Of a stretch of DNA of 64,000 nucleotides, positions 1 through 11,835 are shown piece by piece. The DNA is from Mucor racemosus (taxonomy: Eukaryota > Mucoromycota > Mucoromycetes > Mucorales > Mucoraceae), in the NCBI GenBank assembly GCA_027405735.1, contig JAPEHQ010000003.1, positions 1,054,001 to 1,118,000 on the forward strand, read 5' to 3'. The translations under genes and the position numbers were made by a program. How positions within the stretch are numbered: position 1 is the first letter of the stretch; each line of letters begins with the position of its first letter. Below the pieces are notes generated by a model. It was not told where the DNA came from. It did no database searches and worked only from the letters and a program-made list of their open reading frames with translations.

Positions 1-1000
1 ACCAACATAAGCCACCTCATCTATCACTTGTTCAACATGTCAAATGTTCTTTTTTTTTTGACGTGGGAGGGCCTTGAATCGAGATCATCACCATTTGTGG
101 AGTATTCAATCGCAATTTTAAAAAATTCAGGTACAGAAAATGCCTTTTCTGATTGGGTGAGAGAAAACGATGGTTGATTCACTTGAAATAAATGGATTCA
201 ATAAATATATACATGTCGTAAACATAAAAATTACGATAAAATTGAGTGTTTGAAGTTATCTAAAACTGGAAGCTTGTACTCCACCATTAATCATTTAAAT
301 AAACACATGCTAATTAATGCTTGTTTACCTTATTTCAGCCCAGTAATCGACCTTTATAAATAGTAATTCCCACATGATTATTTTATACTTTTTTCTGTAA
401 AAATCCACTTGAATCAAGAACCATACATTTGAATTAGCCAATATGGGTACAAGTAAAAAAAAATATCATCTACTAAGACACATGAAACAACCAATTTATT
501 CTCAAGAATTATTATAAAATAAAAAGTGGTACAGGCTATATGTTGCCTTTAAAAATGATGAAAGACAAAGTTTTTTTGGGGTGGCTATGTGTTCACAATT
601 TACGTTCCAACTAAACAGCTGCGTGTCAGCCGCTAAACTGCCTTCTTGATTATCCACGATGTGGATGCATGTCTAAGAATCTATGGTTTCTGTTGCTGAC
701 ATCATTCTATCATAGTATTATTTTTAAGTGGAAAAATAATAGAGCTAACTAATTTATATAAATATATGCATCTTTTGTTTATGAAGAAGTACTAGCTGTC
801 TATCCAGAAAATAAAATTCATATATAAAACCTGCATAAAAATATATAACAATGAGTTCAATAAACGAAATAATAAAACTGAGAAAAAAAATAAGGTTTTT
901 AAATGCGTAACCAAAATGCATGGTAAATTGGATTAGCGTATTGAATATTGTATACACAGTTTCGAATTTTGCTTTGTATAGCATAGGCTTCAAAAATGTT
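1..1000. other. AT-rich stretch without a recognisable gene
   Basis: I see no coding frame with family resemblance, no splice-consistent ORF and no clear repeat partner elsewhere in the window. The short minus-strand ORF at 754-993 is composed of AT-driven residues and shows no motif. Confidence 0.5.
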
Positions 1001-2285
1001 TTTCTCGCAAATTTATGATAAATTTGAAGTGGATTTTTGAAGAATTTTTTCTGCTTTCCTTGGAATTTGAGCGAAATTTAGGCTCATTCTTCATGGTGGG
1101 GGCAATTTCACCCAATATCCCAAATATAAATCAATTGTGCTCAGACTCCTAGCTACTTGAAAAATGCACAGAGTATTATGCTACCTATTTCTCAAAATAT
1201 TCCATACTTTACGAAAAGGTCAAAAACAGATAAAATTTACTGCTTTTCCTTGGAAACTAGATCCCACTTTTCGTCCCTGCTCTACTTTTTTTTTTACTAA
1301 ATAACACCAAGAAAAAATTATATGCCAATGTACCTGAGATGTTTAACTTTAATCTAAAAACAAGTATCCGGAAATATCCTATTTTTTGTAGTTGATATAA
1401 ATTTTTTAGTGCTAATGTTTCAGATTTTTACAAGTATTTCACTGTTAAAAATGAACAACTTTGAGACTTCATATCTCTACAAAAAATTAAGCTATATTAA
1501 CATTTTTTAATAATAAAACGTACTTGTTTTGGAGTACCCTATAACATATTTTAGTATAAAAAATATCTGAGCACTTTTATTTTTTTCGTTTTTTTTTTAA
1601 CATTTTTCTAGTAGATTTCAAAATTTTCGTTAAATTGAGCAGCATATTTTTTGCATTCATGTCATCAACCTCATTGAGATCTCTCGGATTCAAATTAGTT
1701 TTTTTTTAAAATATTGATTTTTCATGGAGATATCCTTGAAAATATGTATAAAGAGATACCTTCATTTTAGTTTCAATTTTCCCCCTGCATACTCTCATCC
1801 CAAATTCTGAATCTGAAAAAAATAGACAAAAATGTCACTTTCTCTACGAAAAATGTAGCTAGAAAGTTCAGTAATGGCTTGATCGATATATAATTTTGTA
1901 ATGAATCATTTCTATTACTTATTTTTAAAACATATTTATAAAAAATGATGTGTGTCTTCAAAAAACCTCTAAGATTTCAATTGCATTTTACGCAAAATTT
2001 AATGTGAACTGTTTGTCTGATTTTTTTAAGGTAAATGCAGAATTTAAAACTATACAAAAACTATTTAATTTACTAGTTCGACTTACTTTCCAATTCATAA
2101 GTCAATAAACGATTTTGTTTTTTGAAGTATTTTTTCATCGATTTTACAAATCAATTTTGGAACTCAGTTATCATAGGGTCTAAGCTGTAGCGTAGACTAT
2201 CATTTCATTTAACTCGAATCTCGACTAAAACCAATATTTTTCGCTGAAACAAAAAATGCACCATAGTTTTCAGTTAGGTTGATAG
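1000..2285 (+). repeat. Dispersed non-coding repeat A, copy 1
   Basis: From about 1255 this stretch is clearly alignable by eye to 21026-22043 (same strand) and to 23832-24800 and 44900-45400 (opposite strand). Shared landmarks are the block beginning CACTTTTCGTCCCTG and the segment reading ACCAAGAAAAAATTATATGCC. No frame stays open across copies, so it appears non-coding. It could be the internal part of a non-autonomous transposable element. I could not define terminal repeats or a target-site duplication. Confidence 0.65.
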
Positions 2286-2529
2286 TGGGAAGACAAAAAA
2301 TTATATAATAAATACCCAATGTGAAAAAGATAGCCCATGATCATTTTCAAATTATCATACTTTTCGATAATATTATTAATAACACTACTCAAAATGAACC
2401 ATGAAACTCCCTAAGATGAAATCGAGGGGCCTGGTCTACAATTCTCTTCCCATGCAGAGTACAAGTTTACTCGGCCAATACTCTTGCTTCTAGAATCCGA
2501 TCTAAAGCCAATGATTATAAAGCAAGAAT

Positions 2530-4800
2530 TATCTCTGTTTTGAAAAGACAAGCAAAAGTAAATTTAACTATGGACGACGTTTGGACAAGCTCATTTGATT
2601 ATTTGGGGGTGTTGGCCATTTAATTGATGAAAATTTTAAACCAAATGAGAGTTATTGGGGAATGAATCATCCTTCGAGTTTATAAATAAAATACAATAAA
2701 AAGAGACAATAATGTATCAGCTTTTCCAACTGTATCTCAAAACTAAAAGAAGTCTACCGTTTATTAAGATCTAAAATTATGGGTCTTTTATATCTATTTA
2801 CTATTTACTTTACTACTGAGATTATAACTAGAGAACCAATAAATCAATATGATAAGCATTATCCATATTGATTCAGCAAATCCGAGATGTACCGTGTTTA
2901 ATTATAGCCTTAGTTGGTATGTTTCATCATTAGTATTTGTCTTGTTCTTATTTAGTTTGTTGAGAGCAGGTCCGTACCCTAAGATCAATGTTTATATTAA
3001 TAGCATCGCCTATTAATGTGCTGTCATAAAATGAGCTAAATGTGCTATTGAGCCACATGGAAAAACACAGTATCCGTAGTTGATACTTCCTTCCAAAGTA
3101 TCGGCTATACCATGAATTTGTGCGAGCCACTATCATAGTATTTGTGTATCAGATTAGGATGTAGATTTTTAGAAGGTGACATGGAATACAACAGGGAAAT
3201 AGATCTTTTTCTTTATAAAGGTAGAAATATAAAGAGACTAGTAGTGATTCAATCACGGAGAACGTAGGGTCTTTATTGTAAAATGAAAAGGGAACCAAGA
3301 ACTATTAGGTTTCGGTTCCTGAAGATATTTATACTACAATTTCTATTAAATGTCAGTTCTAATTAGGAATTGAAGCTAAATAAATAGACAAAAACGAACA
3401 TCAAAGCAAGTTCTTTTGGGGTTTGAGGTATTAATGAATACGCATACTGGTAAGTCGTCATTTTAAATCTTGCGACATTGTGATTAATTGATACATTTTT
3501 TTCTTTACCATATTAATAATAAAGGTAAAAACATTGCTGAAGAATTTGTGCATAAAGTACTTGTTGATTATGAAATACAATCAAAATTGTTCACAATCAC
3601 CTCAGATTCCGCGTCAAGTATGAAGGCGATGGTAGCAGAATTAGCCTTACTGATACCAACTTTTGATCCCAATCAACATTGGATAAGGTGCTTTGCACAC
3701 ACCTTAAATCTTGCAGTTACAGCGATGTTAAATGCCGGTTTTACCAATCAAGCACCAACCAATGAAGAGTCTGTATATTTACTTAGAGCTCGTGGAGACC
3801 ATGAAGATAACGAAGATGTTGAATCTGCCATTGGCCATGTAGTAACTAGAGATAGTAATCCATTAAACAGATGAAGAACAGGAATTGTTAGAAGCAGGTA
3901 ATTTTTACTTGTTGTTTAAATATACACAATGAATAACTAGAAAATAAAGTTGAAACTAGATATATTTATTGAGTATATTGTAGGTAAAAAGATAATGCAT
4001 CCATCTCGAACGACATCAGGATCCAGGGTATTTATATGTTTTGGAAGCGCGGATATAGAATCTACAATACAGAATGTAGGAAAGGATGATTTCATAGTTT
4101 TGAGGAACTAGTTGATTACAACATGATGATATAATAGATTGGCCAGAGCAAGTTTAGTAGGATACGACCAAGTTAAGTATATAGAATATTTATGCTTCAT
4201 TGACTTTAGACAGTGAATGTTTATACAAATGGAATAATAGCTGAATTCCATTCCCAGGAACGAGTTCATGATTGGCTCAACTTTGGGATCTCAGGCTATA
4301 CCATTTTATCATAGCTTAAATGTAACAGAACTAAATGAAATAAATTGCAATACATCATTGTCACCTCATACTCATCATTCTATGCTACGATCTACGAATT
4401 ATGTCTAAATAACCCTTTGAGCACTTCTAATATTAATACATGTGCCCAGTCTAGTCTATGTCCTAAACACTTAAACACTTGTATATTATGTTTTGAACAT
4501 TGAAAATAATAAATAAAAAACTTTTAGAGTCACAGCAATACTCACTCGCCAGTACATTTTAAAGTGCTGTAAATATGTCGATATCCTTGTTTTGCGAATG
4601 ATACTCGATAATAAAACACATTGGAATTTTAGTTTTTACATGATAAAGCGAGTCCTTCAAGAAGAGGAATCATGTAATACCACATGTATGCATCGTAGCT
4701 TCACTGAAAAACTTGGAAACTTATTTAGATGCTCAAGATGTATCATACTTGAAGGAAATTGTGAAACTCTTAGAATCGTTTGAAATTGTATTAATAACTT
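2530..4800 (+). pseudogene. Degenerate hAT-family transposase gene
   Basis: Three fragments of a hAT (Ac-like) transposase lie in order. Near 2560-2610 the frame reads TMDDVWTSSFDYLGVLA, the usual hAT block around the first catalytic Asp, and then hits a stop. At 3488-3874 a 128-codon frame carries FTITSDSASSM and the conserved HWIRCFAHTLNLAV block. From 4592 the frame reads LDNKTHWNFSFYMIKRVL, the DxKTRWNSTY-type block with the otherwise common Arg replaced by His, followed by a frame change into YLDAQDVSYLKEIVKLLESF. Stops, frame changes and two unrelated inserts (about 3160-3410 and 3900-4590) show that it is dead. Terminal inverted repeats and the 8-bp duplication expected of hAT were not found. 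Confidence 0.8.
3160..3410 (+). repeat. LTR-like insert inside the dead hAT gene
   Basis: This stretch interrupts the hAT coding remnant and resembles the solo LTR at 22584-22821. Both contain ACTAGTA followed by GGAGAACGTAG, a GGTCTTTATT-like block and a tract ending in TTTATA. The ends are too degraded to call a target-site duplication. Confidence 0.4.
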
Positions 4801-4887
4801 TGCTAGTTTGAAACTATTTAATTTTATGTTTTTCTATTAAACTTTACATTTAGCGTCGATTCTCTTTTTTTCCATTATAATACCAAG

Positions 4888-5197
4888 TGATCTATCAGAA
4901 TTACAACATTCGATATATAGAAGATCTCCGACAAATCTAGCAGATCTTATCTATCAAGTAACTGGTTCCTGTCACCCAGGAACTAACAATGAAACATAAC
5001 TTATAGCAATATTACCACTGAAACATAACATGTTATATCCAAACACATTAATAATAATATCTATTGTCACATCTAATGGATCCCTGTCCATTAGATCTTA
5101 TCACACAATTCCAATAACTATATAAACCCATATTTAATTCATTCTAATAAACGGTACTTTTTACGTTGATTTTAATTTATAAAGTCTCGATAAATCA
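4888..5197 (+). mobile_element. Solo LTR (family 1) with perfect 5-bp duplication
   Basis: The 310-bp element begins TGATCTATCAGAATTA and ends CGATAAATCA, giving the TG...CA ends typical of LTRs. It is flanked by the direct repeat CCAAG (4883-4887 and 5198-5202). Internally it has a TATATAAACCC box and an AATAAACGGTAC block that could serve as start and polyadenylation signals. No internal retroelement body is attached, so it is a solo LTR. The same family recurs at 5824-6120 and, reversed, at about 20625-21009. Confidence 0.88.
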
Positions 5198-5823
5198 CCA
5201 AGATGTTATTATCTCATGTTTACTTCCCCTATGGTAATGATTATGATCGTAAAATATACCAACAACAAATTTTTTATTATAAATATTACCGTAATTTGTT
5301 AGAAAATCTTTATTTCTTTGTGTAACACGTTTAAATTAACTTTTTAACTAAGAAAGCCTCTTTTGAAATAAAATACATCGAGCAACCATACAAGCAAGTT
5401 CTCGATGTTTTCACCGAGTGCTAAGCATGAGATTGCTTAAAAAAATTAGCCAAGGCAGTCAAAGTAAGTAATATTCAGCAAAAAGCTCAATTCGAGTGAT
5501 CTTAAGGGCAGGGCACACTCGCTGACTAATTATCAATTGCCATCACTATTTTGATATGATGATCTCAAATGGTAGCTTACACAAGCTACTATGTGTTGAA
5601 AAAATTGTTGCCAAATTGCGCCTATAATTTACTGCGGGCTCCTATTGATATATATAAAATACGATATGAATGAATATCGATCCAAATAAGCATCAATTTC
5701 ACATTGACATAGATATAGGTATGTATATACTACGGATATTTCCAAAATGAGCTTTCATGAATCATTGTGCATAGAGAAAGGTAAAAAAAAATCAAATCAC
5801 GCTCTGCTATATCTTATGCGGAA

Positions 5824-6120
5824 TGATCTATCAGAATTAGGAATTACCGAATTACCAATTTAGAACATCTGTCAAACCATGATGTTCAACATGCAAGTCA
5901 AGCAAGGTCATATTCCATGCGTCTATCATCATGCTACTATTGAATCATAGAAGCATGATTCCAATATATCCACACAATATCCAAATGCTCATTCTAATTA
6001 TATTATCACTCACATTTAATACACTCATTCAATTAGTATATAAACCCTCTCTAGAAGCTCATAATAAAACGGTACTTTTTCATTTGATTAATTTTATACG
6101 ATTTACCTTTCGATAAATCA
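5824..6120 (+). mobile_element. Solo LTR (family 1), second copy with 5-bp duplication
   Basis: This 297-bp element shares both ends with the copy at 4888 (TGATCTATCAGAATTA at the start, CGATAAATCA at the end), along with the TATATAAACCC box and the AATAAAACGGTAC block. It is flanked by CGGAA on both sides (5819-5823 and 6121-6125). The middle differs clearly from copy 1, so these are two separate old insertions, not a tandem duplication. Confidence 0.88.
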
Positions 6121-6125
6121 CGGAA

Positions 6126-8762
6126 GGTATTTTTTTTCTCTACGAACACGACCAGAGTAAGCTTAAATTTCACATTTACTTAGTTATAGATTGATATCAA
6201 AAGTGCTCCATTAATCAACCGCCATGAGCTATTTTAAAGAATGCAATTGTCTTGTTATAGTTGAGGTATTACAAAGGAAGAATTATATATATGGAAGTTG
6301 GTGTTACTAATTTATTGTTGACTATTACTTTGGTCAATTCTGACTATGCATCAAATGTGTAATTAGTATGGGGCAAGTAGTAGTATTAAGTAGTTTGAAA
6401 TTTAATAAGTTCGTTTGTGTAAAAATATTAAGAGGTGTAGAATGAGGACAGATATTTTTACTAGAAATTAAATATTTGTTTTGCATGAAGGTATTTATAT
6501 GATTTTGGAATTTGTGATTTAGGTTTCATATAATAAATTGAGACAACATGTAATGTGAATCACTACACTATTGCTGTAAATTGAGTTGAGTGAAGATGCC
6601 AATTGGTATTTTTCTGCACATTTATATTGAAACAAGTGCAAAATTTATTCTCCATAAATATGAACTCAAGTAAGCCCTAATTCTACAATTATTAAGTATT
6701 ATATTTGATGAAGAATACATGCTTCAAGGTTTCAGCTTCCATGGGCCATTATGCATTGTTGCGTCCACAGATTATTATAGTAATTTGTAAGATGATGAAC
6801 CTTTTATATTGTAATCCTTATTGTGAAAGTAAGCTAACTACTGAGGGATGGCACTCCTAATTGTTCTCCGTTGAAGGATGATCCGGATTGTACGGGATAT
6901 ATGAGATACCATATTTGGTTGCATGAAATATGTGCTCCTCATGTATGCTATGTTATTGATGTAGATAAATACTGATCTAACGAATGAAATTGTAATATAG
7001 AATTTGTATATAAAAAGGACAAATTATTGATATTAAATAAAGATTCTCTTCTGTTTTTGTGTGTGATTTAATTTAACCAGTTTCTTTATTAAATTATACA
7101 TTTTTTTCTTGCTACAATATTTATTCTAAATCTTGTGCAATTCATGCATTCAGTAATTTTAGATAACAATTTGGTCACGTCATGCTATTTACATCTACTA
7201 AGGCCAGTAAACGCACCAGTTTTTGCCGAATATGGATTTAAATGAGCTCCCGTTGCAATGGTATATATGCCTACAGTTTATCCATTGAATTGTAAAGTTT
7301 TGGCCTCCTCAACTTGTTGTGAGAATAGGAAGTCAAGACGTTTATTTTCTTACCTAGTTTGTGTTAAGGATTAGGATTTCACAAGCAACGCATCGTATTA
7401 CGGTTAACCGAGTTTAACTGCTTTAACGGACCATTTTGTATCTGGGTTATAAAAAACCGGGCCGTTTCCAGCTCGAATCAAATGGCCACTTCCGTTAAAA
7501 CTTGATACAAACTCGAATCAAAGCCGAATCCTATTAAGGGCTGTTTCAAATATCCTTGGTGAAATTTTATACACTTAAATTATAATCCAAAATTATATTT
7601 TGAAGTTGCTTTAAATGTGCAATAAACCTACAAATAACATATCGTAATTTCATAAGGTGGCAAATGTTTGCAGAAAAGTTATAATACAATTTTTAACAAA
7701 AAATCTGTCTTTCTTTGCTTAAAAAAAATTAAACAACTGGAAAAATGCCCTTAATCAAGGAATATTAATCCAAATGGAATGAACGTTGTAAAATATATAA
7801 TACAGCTGTGAGAGTATTCAGAATTAAAAGTTTAGCATTTATTGATTTTCTGGTTAATTGTAGGGATAAAGTGTTCATTTGTTTAGTAAGGTTTGTGGTT
7901 GTGTAGACTATTTCAAGTTAGAAATAGCACTATGTAAGCCGTAATCAACAACAGAAGCATTTTTTTACGTAATGATATTTATAAATTTATTGTATACCAT
8001 CTTTATATAGAACAGATAACCTATCAGTGCTAGTACAACAATTAACTTCAAATATAGCACATTCAGTTCGGTTTCGCTTGGCTCTACATAGTAAAATTTG
8101 AGCAAGGTATGCGTTTATATTTAGATAAAGATCAAGCCGTAAAGTTTGGTAGTTTTATCAGCTTCAAAATAATATGTAAATATAAATCCTCATCGCTTCC
8201 ATCCTACTCAATTTTGTGATTATGAAAGTTTATTATTATATCAGGCATATTATCAAACAATAATTATTTTACTCAGAATATATGTAATCAATAAGAAATT
8301 CAAAAGAAACCTGTGTTATTACAACTTCGCTATCAAATAGAGATCGATCAAACTAAAATATATCATTTACGTATTAATGGAATATTTTGTATGATATAGT
8401 AAATCAATTTCGGTTTTAGGTCATGTACTTTTGTGTCTTGCATTTGATGGTTTTATGGAAAATATTTCATAGAAATATTTTTACAGAGAAAAGCGTCATG
8501 TAAATAAAAATTGCCCTAAAGGTACTTTTGCAGGCAATAACTGATATTTTGTTCTAAATAGCAAACCATACATATCTCTGTGCTTACTATGAGATACAGC
8601 CACAATAAACTGCTTAAAACCTATGTGGCTGAAATATAATATATCTGTGAAAAATGAAATGCATACACACAACAGATTTGATGTGTGATAAATAAATAGC
8701 GATATATACAAGTTTTATTTTTGACTTTTTACTCTTTTTCTTCCATTCAAATAACCTAAATA
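6126..8762. other. Intergenic region, possible further LTR relic
   Basis: There is no gene-like frame over 2.6 kb. Around 6995-7080 a TATAAAAAGG box is followed by AATAAAGATTCTC, resembling the layout of the solo LTRs nearby, but no ends or duplication could be set. At 7380-7560 there is a more GC-balanced patch with short palindromic pieces (ACGGTTAACCG). The 300 bp before 8763 is the putative promoter of the first BTB gene. Confidence 0.4.
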
Positions 8763-9281
8763 ATGGATATGGGTGATAATTTTAAACTAGTAAAACTAAA
8801 TGTAGGTGGAAAACGATTCATAACGTATTATGATACTTTGAAGCCATCAACTTATTTCCAGGCATTGGTAAAGAATGAGAAAGCAACAGGTGCTGTTGTT
8901 ATCAAGAAAAATGGTAATAAAGAACTCTTTATTGATCGTGATGGTGGCCTGTTTGAAGACGTTATGCGTTATTTAAGATCATTTGAAGTACGATCTAGAG
9001 ATAGAGAATATTTGGAAAAGTTAATGCACGAAGCCGAGTTTTTCAAATTCCATGAATTGACATACAAAATACAGAGCATATTGAATAATTACATAGATGA
9101 AGACAATGATGTAGATTTCGAGCTTGTAGACGCATCATCATGTTTTACGTTCCTGCAAAATGGGTCTAAAAAAATTGATACTATGAAGGAAGATGGCTCA
9201 ACGATTATAGCTGGATTCTCTTATGCTGCTACAGATGGAAAAACCTCAAAATTTGTTAAAATGACTCCTAAAAAGAAATAA
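8763..9281 (+). CDS. KCTD-like BTB/T1 domain protein, type A (gene 1)
   Basis: This 172-residue single-exon protein is built on a BTB domain of the potassium-channel tetramerisation (T1, BTB_2) type. Landmarks are VKLNVGGKRFITYYDTL near residues 10-26 and the LFIDRDGGLFEDVMRYLRS block near 58-76, both hallmarks of KCTD proteins. There is no transmembrane segment, so it is not a channel. KCTD proteins usually oligomerise and act as adaptors, for example for cullin-3 ligases; that role is inferred from the family. The C-terminal 80 residues have no recognised domain and end in a lysine-rich tail. It is first of four tandem homologues on the same strand and pairs best by eye with gene 3. Confidence 0.88.
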   Translation: MDMGDNFKLVKLNVGGKRFITYYDTLKPSTYFQALVKNEKATGAVVIKKNGNKELFIDRDGGLFEDVMRYLRSFEVRSRDREYLEKLMHEAEFFKFHELTYKIQSILNNYIDEDNDVDFELVDASSCFTFLQNGSKKIDTMKEDGSTIIAGFSYAATDGKTSKFVKMTPKKK

Positions 9282-9502
9282 CTTTTATGTGATGAATACA
9301 TAACTACTGTTATTAATACTAGTCTTTCCTCATATTCTACAAATAAACTTGTTAAATACATTCGTGTTGCATAAGACTCATATCTCCTCTATGTGAATCT
9401 ATCAAAAATCGATAAATTCTTTGATGTATAATGAATTTCCTTGGTATGGAATTTCTCTTGCTCTTTTTTTCTCTTCTTTCTCCTTAATTTTTAAAAACTT
9501 AC

Positions 9503-10090
9503 ATGTCTGAATCTTCCCAAAAAGCAACCAAATATACTGCGGACACTATTATAAAGCTAAATGTTGGTGGTGAATTGTTCATGACATTGTACAGCACATT
9601 ATCAAAATCTGTATATTTTGTCAACTTTTTAAATAACACAATGGGTATCAAAACTATGGTAAATGGAGATGAAATCTTTCTTGATCGTAGTGCCGAATTA
9701 TTCCGTGAAATATTACTCTACTTGAGAACATCTAAAGTGTTCTGTAGAGACCTACAAAAGCTTCAAAGCCTTCAAGAAGAAGCAGAGTATTTTCCTCTTC
9801 CCGAGATGATCCAAGCGATTGAGACAAAGAGAATGGAGCTTCGAAAATGTGATCAACTGCCTGAAATTTACTTGAAAAGCTTACAAGAAATGACAAAGCA
9901 ACATCCCAAAATTGCTGATAAGAAACGAAAGTTCAAACTAATTGAAGAAACAGAAGGTTCATCAAAGACATTCTCTATTGTAGATACAATTTACGTAGCG
10001 TCAAGCAAATGCACAAGGCATCCTTACGATTCTTCTTGTGCTTGTAGCATAGTTCCGCATTTTGTATTGGCCCGTTCAAAATCACGTTGA
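9503..10090 (+). CDS. KCTD-like BTB/T1 domain protein, type B (gene 2)
   Basis: This protein has 195 residues and no intron. The BTB/T1 domain follows a short polar N-terminus: IIKLNVGGELFMTLYSTL near residues 16-33 and EIFLDRSAELFREILLYLRTS near 59-79 in broken form. Type B differs from type A by reading DRSAxLFRxI where type A reads DRDGxxFxxxM, and by a C-terminal cysteine cluster (Cys-x-x-x-His, then CAC) before a basic end. The cysteines could bind a metal, but the spacing matches no motif I know. It lies 221 bp after gene 1. It is closest to gene 4 and to the dead copy at 12301. Confidence 0.88.
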   Translation: MSESSQKATKYTADTIIKLNVGGELFMTLYSTLSKSVYFVNFLNNTMGIKTMVNGDEIFLDRSAELFREILLYLRTSKVFCRDLQKLQSLQEEAEYFPLPEMIQAIETKRMELRKCDQLPEIYLKSLQEMTKQHPKIADKKRKFKLIEETEGSSKTFSIVDTIYVASSKCTRHPYDSSCACSIVPHFVLARSKSR

Positions 10091-10309
10091 ATATTTGGTA
10101 TCATCAGATAACTATTTTTTTCTCAAAACAAATCATTAACTACTTGCATAACATTCAATAAAAATATACTATTATCTGTAACGTTTACTCAATGTAGTAT
10201 GTACTACAATTGCTTGATTGGCATGAGAATATTAGTTTTTGTTTATCTACTTTATAAGGAAGCCATTTACGCCTTCAACCCCTTTCTTTTTCTCAACTCA
10301 ACTGTAAAA

Positions 10310-10804
10310 ATGGACAATTTCAAAGTAATCAGACTAAATGTAGGAGGAGAAAAATTCATCACTTATTATGAAACACTGAAGCAATCAGTCTATTTTCAAG
10401 AATTGATACTGGATAAAAAAGCAAAGAGAGCCATGGTAACAGGGAAGGAAAAGAATCAAGAGTTCTTTATTGACCGGGATGGCGATGCATTCCAAGGCAT
10501 TATGCATTATTTAAGAACTTATGACATCCAAGAAAAGGGTGAAGAGCAAATACAAATACTAAAATATGAAGCCGAGTTTTATGGATTTCATGACATGGTT
10601 AAACGATTAAACCAACTAATTGCCAAAGACAACGAATGTTATTCTGTAAAGAAACTCACAACAACTTTTGACACATTGGACTTAAAAGCATCTGGAAAAA
10701 TTGATTTTCTCGAGGGTAACCAATCTATAGTTGCATCTTATAAGCATTTGACAAGCGATGGTGAATATGCTTATAAACTAGTTTTCTCATCTCCCAAAAC
10801 ATAA
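10310..10804 (+). CDS. KCTD-like BTB/T1 domain protein, type A (gene 3)
   Basis: I start this 164-residue protein at 10310, where MDNFKVIRLNVGGEKF aligns with the start of gene 1. The open frame continues upstream to 10199, but those residues (ending FLFLNSTVK) have no counterpart in gene 1 and look like untranslated leader. The T1 signature is complete: LNVGGEKFITYYETL and FFIDRDGDAFQGIMHYLRT. The C-terminal part again matches gene 1 in layout (xxSGKIDFLEGNQSIVASY), so genes 1 and 3 are type-A paralogues. No membrane segment or signal peptide is present. Confidence 0.87.
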   Translation: MDNFKVIRLNVGGEKFITYYETLKQSVYFQELILDKKAKRAMVTGKEKNQEFFIDRDGDAFQGIMHYLRTYDIQEKGEEQIQILKYEAEFYGFHDMVKRLNQLIAKDNECYSVKKLTTTFDTLDLKASGKIDFLEGNQSIVASYKHLTSDGEYAYKLVFSSPKT

Positions 10805-10967
10805 GAGCTTATATAATTGATATGCTTTTATTGGGTCTAATTGCTTATGATATTTGTTGCACAGTAAAGTATCAATAAACAATCATTCCGTCACAGTTGT
10901 AGTATGTGGTATCAATATAAAATAAATAGCTATAAATTGCGTATGCGAACATTTTTTAAACATATAA

Positions 10968-11543
10968 ATGAGTTCTCAAGCATCTAACAGCCGTAGTAAA
11001 TACAATCCTGATTCTCTTGTTAAACTGAATGTTGATGGAAAAGCATTTACAACATTTTATGGCACCTTGTCAGCATCAACTTTCTTTCAAAACTTATTGA
11101 CCAAAGATACCATGGAGACTAAAATAATCATAAATGATGGTGAAATCTTCATTGATCGTAGTGCTATACTATTTCGTGATATCTTGCTTTTTCTAAGAAC
11201 CTCAATTATATTTGTAGTGGACATTGACAAACTCAACGCTCTGCAGTTAGAAGCTCAATATTATCAGATCGACTCCATGATGCAAGCAGTGCAAGCATCT
11301 ATAAATGAAAACTCCGAAGATAAAGGCGCTAATCCAATTGTGTATGAAAATCTTGGTCTGTTCAGTAAAAAATTACAGCAAAAAACGCTTTATTTAACTG
11401 AAGAGACTGAATTTCATACATTAACTTATCAAATTCTTGATATCATTGAAACCAGTTGTCGTTGTTATACGCATGGTACACAAAATTGTAATAATTGTTC
11501 AACAAAATTAGTGCTGTTGCCTAAAACCAAACAGAATATGTAG
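10968..11543 (+). CDS. KCTD-like BTB/T1 domain protein, type B (gene 4)
   Basis: This 191-residue single-exon protein opens with a Ser/Asn-rich stretch and then LVKLNVDGKAFTTFYGTL; the usual second Gly of NVGG is Asp here. The block EIFIDRSAILFRDILLFLRTS follows. The tail is TSCRCYTHGTQNCNNCSTK and then LVLLPK, a Cys-rich end like that of gene 2 but richer (CRC and CNNC). The same tail survives in the dead copy at 12301. The order A-B-A-B implies that an A-B pair was duplicated as a unit. Confidence 0.87.
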   Translation: MSSQASNSRSKYNPDSLVKLNVDGKAFTTFYGTLSASTFFQNLLTKDTMETKIIINDGEIFIDRSAILFRDILLFLRTSIIFVVDIDKLNALQLEAQYYQIDSMMQAVQASINENSEDKGANPIVYENLGLFSKKLQQKTLYLTEETEFHTLTYQILDIIETSCRCYTHGTQNCNNCSTKLVLLPKTKQNM

Positions 11544-11835
11544 CATACTATTAACTTCTGTAAATATCATTAAATATGAACAAAACTGAATCACTTGAAA
11601 TAAACATTAACTGCCACAAATATGACGTTAATAATATTTTTAATTTATCTTTAACATGTCTTGTGTATAACTGATATACAAAATATCATCACTTTTGATA
11701 ATTCAACTGCATAGTAGACAATAAGATAAGGATGATCATTTTCAACTTTTGAACAGACTATTCGTTGAACTGGATTATCGATTCACAGACTAGCATTGGT
11801 TTGTCCAATAACTAGTTGTTGTATCAAAAACATGA

